A stretch of DNA of 5,061 nt from Archangium sp. (GTDB lineage: Bacteria; Myxococcota; Myxococcia; Myxococcales; Myxococcaceae), in assembly GCA_016793525.1 (NCBI GenBank), contig JAEUJT010000499.1:1-5061 (forward strand). Reading direction: 5' to 3'. The translations under genes and the position numbers were made by a program. Positions 1-5,061 of this stretch are shown piece after piece. The notes below the pieces were generated by a model. That model saw only the letters and a program-made list of their open reading frames with translations. It did no database searches and had not been told where the DNA came from. How positions within the stretch are numbered: the first letter of the stretch is position 1; every line of letters begins with the position of its first letter.

Positions 1-1379
1 CCACCGGCGGCGACGTCACGGTGGTGAGCGACCTGCTCGCTTCGTACATGCAGTGGAAGAAGTTCGACCTGACGACGCCGGTCACCACCCAGAAGCTCAC
101 CGTGGTCACGCCCACCGGGTACATCGGCATGCCCGAGCTCGTCATCTACGGGTACGACGCCACCGCGACGCCTCCGCCTCCTCCGCCGGTGAACCAGGCG
201 CCGGTGTTGAGCGCCATCGCCAACCTCACCCTCGCGGCGGGCACGGCGGGGTCGACGCCGCTGTCCGCGACCGACGCCGACGCAGACGCCATCACCTTGA
301 GCTTCGTCGGCACGCGGCCCTCGTTCGTCACGCTGACCGATTCGAACGCCGGTACCGGCTCGGTGAACGTCAGCACCCAGTCCACCGCTGGCACCTTCAC
401 CCTCACCGTGCGCGCGACCGATTCCAAAGGCGCCACGAGCGACAGGGCCTTCACCCTCACCATCACCGCGGTGACGCCGCCCCCGACGGGCATGGGCACA
501 CAAACCGCGGTCCCCAAGGGCCTCATCGCCGGCAGCACGTGGATTCAGCACCTCGGGTACCAGGCGTATTTCCCCGAGGGCTACAACCCGGCCGACTCGA
601 GCGTGAAGTACCCCATCGTCTTCTTCTTCCACGGGCTGGGCGCGGTGGGCGACGGCACCGACTCGGCGAACGGCCTGCAGAAGCTGACCCGCGACGGAGC
701 CGACCGGGCGCCGCCGTACATGCTGCAGCGCAACCAGCTCCAGCCGATGTTGAGCGAGCCGGTCATCGTGCTGTCTCCGCAGACGTCGCAGCAGCTGTGG
801 CTGGCGAGCGAGGCGTCGACCTTCATTCAATACGCGCTCGGTCTCTACGGCGCGAAAATCAACTCAAAGAAGGTGTACCTCACCGGCCTCAGCCTCGGCG
901 GCGCGGGCCCGTGGGACGCCATCAACGACGTGCCCGGCTACGCCACCTCACCGGACCCGGCGCTGCGTGAATTGGCGGCGCGGCTGGCCCTCACCCGCTC
1001 GCAGACCACCGCCATCGTGCCCATCTGCGCGCACGCGACGATGAACGACTACCGAGCGCTCCGGGGCATTCCCACCTGGGCGCACCACGCCACGGGCGAC
1101 GGCACGGTGCCCTACGAGCGCACGCGCATGAAAATGGCGCAGCTGGCGCTCGACGTGAACCCCGACGCCAACCGGCCCACCTCGGGCACGGTGACCGGCT
1201 TCTTCAACCCCTCGACCTCGCAGTGGGCGTGGAGCGCAGGCACCGCGGCGCCGGGCACGCCGGGCGAGTACCAAAAGCTGGTCTTCACCGTCATCAACGG
1301 CGGCACCCACGACACGTGGACCCAGGCGTACACCAACCCCGAGGTGTGGAAGTGGCTGCTGAGCCAGTCGAAGCCGTAG
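1..1379 (+). CDS. Secreted multidomain alpha/beta-hydrolase esterase, 5' end missing
   Basis: The frame is open from the first complete codon at base 3 to a TAG stop at 1377-1379, giving 458 visible residues (numbered from base 3). Because it is open to the edge, the true start and any signal peptide lie upstream, and the GTG at 21 is not a credible start. Residues 1-52 look like the end of a discoidin/F5-8C-type carbohydrate-binding beta domain, closing on ELVIYG. A Pro-rich linker follows (six prolines at 57-62), then a cadherin-like/Ig-like domain at about 63-157 with a DADADA motif and a TVRATDSKGATS strand, then a second Pro linker. Residues about 168-458 form an esterase related to predicted peptidases and PHB-depolymerase-like or acetylxylan/feruloyl esterases. 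It has FFFHGLG (oxyanion region, His210), nucleophile Ser297 in GLSLGG, Asp366 in GDGTVP and His436 in GGTHD. I infer an extracellular ester hydrolase acting on a polymer, probably a polysaccharide; the substrate is unknown. The fold and triad are secure, while the N-terminal domain call is tentative because only its end is visible. Confidence 0.85.
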   Translation, partial: TGGDVTVVSDLLASYMQWKKFDLTTPVTTQKLTVVTPTGYIGMPELVIYGYDATATPPPPPPVNQAPVLSAIANLTLAAGTAGSTPLSATDADADAITLSFVGTRPSFVTLTDSNAGTGSVNVSTQSTAGTFTLTVRATDSKGATSDRAFTLTITAVTPPPTGMGTQTAVPKGLIAGSTWIQHLGYQAYFPEGYNPADSSVKYPIVFFFHGLGAVGDGTDSANGLQKLTRDGADRAPPYMLQRNQLQPMLSEPVIVLSPQTSQQLWLASEASTFIQYALGLYGAKINSKKVYLTGLSLGGAGPWDAINDVPGYATSPDPALRELAARLALTRSQTTAIVPICAHATMNDYRALRGIPTWAHHATGDGTVPYERTRMKMAQLALDVNPDANRPTSGTVTGFFNPSTSQWAWSAGTAAPGTPGEYQKLVFTVINGGTHDTWTQAYTNPEVWKWLLSQSKP

Positions 1380-1387
1380 CGCGCGCA

Positions 1388-1870
1388 GTGCATCGCGTCG
1401 CGCTGGCGTCGGCGGCGGTGCTGTTGAGCTGCGATGGTGGGGGGCTGCCGCTCATCACCATCGACGGCACGGTCGAAGTTCCCGTCGCCGCGCAGGAGCG
1501 CTTCACCGTCGAGGCGCCCGGGCAACTCATCATCGAGGCCCAGGTGAGCGGCTCACCTCCGCTGCTGTTTCGCGCCGGAGTGCTGTGCGACGCGGGGGTC
1601 GAACCGAGCTTGATGCCGGTCACGTACACCACCACCGGGTGCTCGACCTCGACGCCGGCCACGGTGCGCGCGTGGGTAGCTCCGCGGCTGAACGCGGCGC
1701 TCGACTTCTGCGGCGTCGACGGCGGCGTGGGGCCGTGGCCCATCGACGTCGCGCCGGTGCACGCGCTGGCGGTGGGACGTCAGACGGTGAAGCCCATCGT
1801 CTCGACGGGGCTCTTCAACGCCTGCACCTCCGCGCACCTCGGCGTGCAGGTGACGCTGTCTGAAGAGTGA
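1388..1870 (+). CDS. Small unrecognised lipoprotein
   Basis: This 160-residue protein of unknown function is exported and probably lipid-anchored. I start it at the GTG at 1388, eight bases after the esterase stop. From there it opens with a short, Arg-containing n-region, a hydrophobic stretch VALASAAVLL and a lipobox LLSC with Cys15 as the lipidation site, which is a compact type II signal peptide. The frame stays open upstream, but those residues are Arg- and His-rich, overlap the esterase and would bury the signal, so a longer start is unlikely. No clear Shine-Dalgarno sequence precedes 1388; translation may be coupled to the esterase, with which it probably forms an operon. The mature part is Val-, Thr- and Pro-rich, looks beta-stranded and has Cys67, Cys85, Cys108 and Cys146, enough for two disulfides. 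Asp16 follows the lipid Cys; in enterobacteria Asp at +2 keeps lipoproteins in the inner membrane, but this rule may not hold here. I recognise no family. Confidence 0.72.
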   Translation: MHRVALASAAVLLSCDGGGLPLITIDGTVEVPVAAQERFTVEAPGQLIIEAQVSGSPPLLFRAGVLCDAGVEPSLMPVTYTTTGCSTSTPATVRAWVAPRLNAALDFCGVDGGVGPWPIDVAPVHALAVGRQTVKPIVSTGLFNACTSAHLGVQVTLSEE

Positions 1871-1904
1871 CCTGCGTCAGGGCGCCTGCGTCAGGGCGCC
1901 TGCG
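1871..1904. repeat. 14-bp tandem duplication at convergent gene junction
   Basis: The unit CCTGCGTCAGGGCG occurs at 1871-1884, again without mismatch at 1885-1898, and a third partial copy of six bases follows at 1899-1904. The array starts directly after the plus-strand lipoprotein stop and runs into the last codons of the minus-strand gene, whose TGA stop (1891-1893) lies in the second copy. The duplication leaves that stop in place. Confidence 0.9.
1881..1900. terminator. Possible bidirectional hairpin between convergent genes
   Basis: GGCGCC at 1881-1886 pairs with GGCGCC at 1895-1900. The stem is extended by TG/CA around a CGT loop, with one bulged G at 1894. It sits between the stops of two converging genes, where a shared terminator would be expected, and is created by the 14-bp duplication. 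There is no T-run on either side, so it is not a classical intrinsic terminator; the assignment rests on position and stem only. Confidence 0.3.
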
Positions 1905-2790
1905 CCACGTCGCCGCGAGGCTCGACCGCAAAGAGCAGCTGCTGGCCTTCTCCAATGGCCATTGACTGACCGGGCTCGAACCGACTCCGCACTCCGTCGA
2001 CGGTGACGACGTAGCGAGGCTGGGCGTCGGGCACACGGACCTTGGTGATGCTCGGGCTGCGCGGAGCGAAGTACACGCCGTCGACGATGCGCACGCTGAC
2101 CTCGACCGTCTCACCGGGTGTGCAGGTGTACTTCTTGGCCGCCAGCACGTCTGGCGCGTAGCCCACGCGATACGCGTCGACGAGCTCGGCGAATTGCCCT
2201 GGCCGGTTGTCTTCTCGAATGGTGCCCGTGCCCACACCGCGCACCGTGACTGGGCAGGGCCCTGACTCGGGCGGAGGCTCGTAGGTGACGACATACGCTC
2301 CGCTGGGCACCTGCGCGAAGTCCGTCACCCGGCGGTCTCCGTCGGGCGAACGCCGGGTCAGCGTGAGCGAACCGGGCAACGCCGACGTCACGGTGGCCCA
2401 CGGCAGCCTCGGCACGGTGAGCCGCCCCGCGTCGTACCAGAGGTCGGGCTTCAGCTTGAGGTTGACCGACTGGGTGGCTGCGCCCAGGTTCAGGGCCGGC
2501 CGTCGGGCATCGACGCCCACGGCAACGATGGGCATCGCCGGCACCCACGCCCGAAGGCACTCGGGCCCGGCGCGGGTCAACGTGGTGACGACCTGCCCAT
2601 TGAGCGTCACGTCGATGTCGAGCAGCTGCGTGCCGTCGCCCAAGGGGCGATACCCGGGCTGTGGTGTCGCTGCAAAGAGCGCCACGCCCGCCGGCAGCGC
2701 GACGCAGACCTGCACCGCCGACGGCTTGTCAGCACCCCACGCTGAGAGCCCAACCAGCCCCTGGACCACAACCATCGCTCGCCACGTCAT
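1891..2790 (-). CDS. Unrecognised exported beta-rich protein
   Basis: This is a protein of unknown function, 299 residues from the ATG at 2790. That start gives a good Sec signal peptide: MTWRAM, then a hydrophobic core VVVQGLVGLSAW and a likely cleavage after AWGA (about residue 20). A GTG at 2823 would add 11 residues and cannot be excluded; neither start has a strong Shine-Dalgarno sequence. The mature protein has no membrane segment, is rich in Val, Thr, Pro and Gly, and reads as a series of short beta strands. Four cysteines, Cys29, Cys78, Cys179 and Cys223, could form two disulfides, which fits a periplasmic or surface location. It ends in AQAP with no anchor. It lies downstream of the efflux genes on the same strand, separated by about 114 bases, and faces the lipoprotein gene tail to tail. 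Its reading frame, signal peptide and codon use support a real gene; I cannot assign a family or role. Confidence 0.75.
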   Translation of the reverse strand: MTWRAMVVVQGLVGLSAWGADKPSAVQVCVALPAGVALFAATPQPGYRPLGDGTQLLDIDVTLNGQVVTTLTRAGPECLRAWVPAMPIVAVGVDARRPALNLGAATQSVNLKLKPDLWYDAGRLTVPRLPWATVTSALPGSLTLTRRSPDGDRRVTDFAQVPSGAYVVTYEPPPESGPCPVTVRGVGTGTIREDNRPGQFAELVDAYRVGYAPDVLAAKKYTCTPGETVEVSVRIVDGVYFAPRSPSITKVRVPDAQPRYVVTVDGVRSRFEPGQSMAIGEGQQLLFAVEPRGDVAQAP

Positions 2791-2891
2791 GACCCGCTGT
2801 GACGCATGGGCCGTGCCGCACACCCGTGGCCTGACTTCAACGGTTTCGCGGTCGACCGGAGGGTTCCCAGCGACCCGTGTGAGGTGATGCG

Positions 2892-2905
2892 AACCCTGCT
2901 GGGTT
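2892..2905 (-). terminator. Weak hairpin at the end of the efflux operon
   Basis: Read on the minus strand, AACCC-AGCA-GGGTT forms a five-pair stem with a four-base loop, beginning on the last base of the tolC-like TAA stop. No T-run follows. It could attenuate or end transcription of the efflux genes before the exported-protein gene, but the stem is short and could be chance in G+C-rich DNA. Confidence 0.25.
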
Positions 2906-4176
2906 TACTCGGTCACCACCGGCTGGCCGGCACTGATGCGGAGCGACGCGCGGGCCGACGCGAGCTCGGCGCGAGCTTGGATCTGCGAGACCTCGGCGGA
3001 AAACACGTCGCGCTCGCTCTGAATGACGTCGATTTGCGTGGCGACGCCGGCCTCGTAGCGCTCCTTGGCCAGCGCCGACGCGCGCTGCGCCGCCTCGACC
3101 TGCGACTCGGTGGCCTGCACCTTGATGATGGACGCCTGAATGCGCTGCCAGTCACTGAAGATTTGGTCCTTCGCCGCCAGGCTGAGCCGCTCGAGCGTCA
3201 GCGCCGACGCCGACTTCTGCGCCTCGGCGATGCGCGGCGTCACCACCGTCGGCCCGTCGAGCCGCCAGGCGAAGTTGACGCCGAAGTTGTACAGCGCCGA
3301 CTGCCCTTGAAACCCCGTCGCGTTGGTGAAGCGCTCGGTGAACTGCGCGCTCACCGTCGGCACCAGCGCCAACCGCGACGCGATGGCCTGGCGGTCGGCC
3401 GATTCGATGTCTTTCATCGCCGCGCGAATGGCCGGGAGGTTCGACACCTGGCTCTCGAGCGACGCCTCATCGGCCTCGGCGTGCAGGTCGTCGTTGGGGA
3501 GCGACACGTCACCCGCGGGCTCCAGGCCGGTCACGGTGCGCAGGCTGCGCCCGGTGGTGGCCACGAGCGACTTCGCGTCGGCCACGAGCTGCTTGGTGCG
3601 CTCCACTTCAGCGCGGGCCCGGAGCGCATCGAGCTCGGTCACCACGCCCGTCTTCACCCGCGTCGTCTGCAACGCGAGCTGCGCCTCGGACACGCCCAAC
3701 GACTTCTGCGCCGACCTGACCAGCGCCTGCGCCGCGGCGAGCGCGTAGTACGTGCCGACCACCTGGCGCTTCACCTGGTCGCGGGCCGCCGCCTCGCGCT
3801 CCGTGGCCGCGTCAGACGCCGATGCCACCGCCAGCCCGCGGAACCACCGGGCCGCGTCGATGAGCGGCAGGTCGACCCGCAGGGCCGCGTCGAGCTGGTC
3901 GGCGGGCACGATGACCAGCCGCGTCACCGTCATGCCGGTGGGCAGTGAGGCGACGGCCTCGAACTGGTTGTGGGTCCACCCGCCGCTGGCGGAGAGCGAC
4001 GGCAGCAACGCCGACCACGCTTGGGTCAGCTGCGCCGCTGCCGCCTCCCGTTGGGTCAGGCTGAGGCGACGGTCGACGTTGTGCACGTCGGCCGATTCGA
4101 GGAACTGCTTCAACGACTGCGACTGCGCGAAGGCGGGCATGGCCGCCAGAGCCACCGACAAGACGAGGCGTTTCAT
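2905..4176 (-). CDS. TolC-family outer-membrane efflux protein
   Basis: This is the outer-membrane channel component of a tripartite efflux pump, 423 residues, near the usual size of about 420-480. The ATG at 4176 gives a clean signal peptide, MKRLVLSVALAAMPAFA, cut at about residue 17-19. The two-fold internal repeat of the family is visible. ALLPSLSASGGW (about 57-68) is echoed by ALVPTVSAQF (270-279), each leading into a beta segment. The long helical hairpins TGVVTELDALRARAEVERTK (176-195) and AGVATQIDVIQSERD (376-390) share the G-x-x-T-x-x-D pattern typical of TolC-like proteins. Long Ala/Gln/Glu-rich helices form the coiled-coil barrel. There is no N-terminal lipobox, unlike OprM-type factors. 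The gene lies 27 bases after the RND permease stop on the same strand, so the two are almost surely one operon. Exported substrates cannot be read from this protein. The family call is firm. Confidence 0.93.
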   Translation of the reverse strand: MKRLVLSVALAAMPAFAQSQSLKQFLESADVHNVDRRLSLTQREAAAAQLTQAWSALLPSLSASGGWTHNQFEAVASLPTGMTVTRLVIVPADQLDAALRVDLPLIDAARWFRGLAVASASDAATEREAAARDQVKRQVVGTYYALAAAQALVRSAQKSLGVSEAQLALQTTRVKTGVVTELDALRARAEVERTKQLVADAKSLVATTGRSLRTVTGLEPAGDVSLPNDDLHAEADEASLESQVSNLPAIRAAMKDIESADRQAIASRLALVPTVSAQFTERFTNATGFQGQSALYNFGVNFAWRLDGPTVVTPRIAEAQKSASALTLERLSLAAKDQIFSDWQRIQASIIKVQATESQVEAAQRASALAKERYEAGVATQIDVIQSERDVFSAEVSQIQARAELASARASLRISAGQPVVTE

Positions 4177-4184
4177 AGGAGAGG

Positions 4185-4194
4185 CTTTCGAAAG
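4185..4194. other. Perfect 10-bp palindrome in the permease-tolC leader
   Basis: CTTTCGAAAG is a perfect palindrome inside the 27-base gap between the RND stop and the tolC-like start. It could be a small operator-like or processing site, but its short length and AT-rich core in a GC-rich genome make the function uncertain. Between it and the ATG the message reads CCTCTCCT, so no purine-rich ribosome-binding site is present. Confidence 0.3.
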
Positions 4195-4203
4195 AGACGT
4201 TGG

Positions 4204-5061
4204 CTACTTGCCGGCTTCGCTGGACAGCTCGCCCACTGGCCCGTCGACGACCGGCGCCGAGGCGGGCGCCTTCGAGCCGAAGCGGCGACCGAACCACTGC
4301 TGAATGTCGTCGAAGAACGAATACGTCACGGGCACCGCGAGCAAGGTGAGAATGAGCGACATCGACTGGCCGCCGACCACCACGCCGGCGGTGGCGCGCG
4401 AGAACCCCGAGCCGATGCCCTTGGCGGTGACGAGCGGCAACATGCCGGCCACGAAGGCCAAGGTGGTCATCAGAATCGGGCGCAACCGGTCTTTGTTCGC
4501 CTGCAGAATCGCCTCGAGCCTCGGCATGCCCTGCTCGCGCAGGTGGTTGGTGTGGTCGACCTGCAGAATGGCGTTCTTCTTCACCACGCCGAACAGCACG
4601 AAGATGCCCAGCAGCGAGAACATGTCGAGCGCCTGGTTGAAGAGCACGACCGAGGCCACCGCGTACGGCAGCGTCAGCGGGAGCGAGATGAGAATCGTGA
4701 GCGGGTGGATCCACGACTCGAACTGCGCCGCGAGAATGAGGTACATGAAGACGAAGGCCGCCAGCAGGCCGTACACGAAGCTGAGCGCCGTCTGTTTCAT
4801 GAAGCGGGTCTGGCCCACGCCGGCGAGGTGGAAGCTGGGGGGCAGCTTCTCTTCTTCGACCGCTGACACGATGGCCGCGCCGATGAGCGACTCGTCGGCG
4901 CCGGGCGCGCCGTTGGCCATCAGCGTGATCTGCCGCTCGCGCTGGTAGCGGTTGATGGTCGACGGGCCGGTGCCGTCTTTGATGGTCACCACGTCGGCGA
5001 GCGACACCTGCCCCAGCCGGCGCGACGGCACGGTGATGAGCCGCAGCGCGTCTTGCTGGTC
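4204..5061 (-). CDS. RND (HAE1/AcrB-type) efflux permease, C-terminal quarter
   Basis: This is an inner-membrane, proton-driven permease of a tripartite efflux pump. The 285 visible residues, numbered from the right edge, are the C-terminal part of a protein usually about 1,050 long; the frame is open to 5061, so the GTG at 5031 is not the start. Residues 1-85 are the end of the second periplasmic (porter) region. Five membrane segments matching AcrB TM8-TM12 follow at about 91-114, 119-142, 147-168, 195-213 and 222-249. In TM10, GVVKKNAILQVD carries Lys162, equivalent to the proton-relay Lys940 of AcrB. DRLRPILMTT supplies Arg192 and Thr199, equivalent to Arg971 and Thr978. These residues are intact, so the visible part looks functional. 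The KKNAILQVDHTN and GGQ motifs place it in the HAE1 (organic solute) branch rather than the heavy-metal CusA branch; the substrate is unknown. A hydrophilic tail of about 35 residues ends the protein. It is co-transcribed with the TolC-like gene; an adaptor gene is expected beyond the right edge. Confidence 0.93.
   Translation of the reverse strand, partial: DQQDALRLITVPSRRLGQVSLADVVTIKDGTGPSTINRYQRERQITLMANGAPGADESLIGAAIVSAVEEEKLPPSFHLAGVGQTRFMKQTALSFVYGLLAAFVFMYLILAAQFESWIHPLTILISLPLTLPYAVASVVLFNQALDMFSLLGIFVLFGVVKKNAILQVDHTNHLREQGMPRLEAILQANKDRLRPILMTTLAFVAGMLPLVTAKGIGSGFSRATAGVVVGGQSMSLILTLLAVPVTYSFFDDIQQWFGRRFGSKAPASAPVVDGPVGELSSEAGK

Noticed and set aside
53..970. Second plus-strand frame inside the esterase, 305 codons
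   Set aside because: It is an Arg/His-rich shadow with no motif, while the other frame carries a complete esterase triad.
1223..1387. Longer start for the lipoprotein gene inside the esterase
   Set aside because: The added 55 residues are Arg/His-rich, overlap the conserved catalytic His region of the esterase and would place the signal peptide internally. GTG 1388 gives a direct lipoprotein signal.
2791..2823. GTG start at 2823 for the exported protein
   Set aside because: It is possible but adds a polar 11-residue extension before the signal peptide and lacks a ribosome-binding site. ATG 2790 gives a conventional signal sequence.
2839..2867. ECF-sigma-like promoter, GGAACC and CGTT on the minus strand upstream of the exported-protein gene
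   Set aside because: Both elements are present, but the spacer is 19 bases, longer than the usual 16-17, and single short matches are frequent in this composition.
2806..3948. Long plus-strand open frame of 380 codons opposite the TolC-like gene
   Set aside because: The translation is dominated by Arg, Gly, Leu and His with no domain or signal, as expected for the antisense frame of a GC-rich gene. The minus-strand TolC-family protein fully explains the region.
3812..4866. Several 200-300-codon frames on both strands across the TolC-RND junction
   Set aside because: They are Arg/His/Ala-rich or low-complexity and overlap clear RND and TolC family proteins in other frames. They cross the intergenic gap without any start signal.
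1..5061. Mobile element, CRISPR, toxin-antitoxin or phage-defence system
   Set aside because: No transposase, integrase, terminal inverted repeats, spaced direct repeats or small paired genes were seen. Composition and codon style look even across the window.

Overview
The window is dense, G+C-rich chromosomal DNA with strong G/C preference at third codon positions, GTG starts and many long antisense shadow frames. Together with a secreted multidomain esterase, a small lipoprotein and a tripartite efflux operon, this suggests a high-GC Gram-negative bacterium. A myxobacterium or other Myxococcota is my best guess from gene style; no rRNA or marker gene confirms it. I see no tRNA, rRNA, CRISPR array, insertion sequence, integrase or phage gene.

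Left part, 1-1870, plus strand: the 3' end of a large secreted protein is followed after 8 bases by a small lipoprotein gene. The large protein runs from the probable tail of a carbohydrate-binding-like (discoidin-type) beta domain, through a Pro-rich linker and a cadherin-like/Ig-like domain, to an alpha/beta-hydrolase esterase with a complete Ser-Asp-His triad. The lipoprotein is unrecognised and carries four cysteines besides the lipidated one.

Middle, 1871-2904: the plus-strand pair converges on a minus-strand gene for an unrecognised exported protein. The stop codons are separated by only 20 bases, and this gap lies in a 14-bp tandem duplication that can also fold as a hairpin.

Right part, 2905-5061, minus strand: a TolC-family outer-membrane factor lies directly downstream of the C-terminal quarter of an RND (HAE1/AcrB-type) permease, which runs off the right edge. 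The permease drives proton-coupled export from the inner membrane and periplasm, and the TolC-like protein supplies the outer-membrane duct. The periplasmic adaptor gene is not in the window and is expected beyond the right edge. The exported protein at 1891-2790 is on the same strand about 114 bases downstream and could be read through from the efflux operon, but nothing in its sequence ties it to efflux.

Nearly all of the sequence is accounted for by five genes, two of them partial. I did not find a convincing new biological system. The points most worth a second look are the two unrecognised exported proteins, the esterase architecture, the duplicated convergent junction and the tolC-like leader, which lacks a Shine-Dalgarno sequence.
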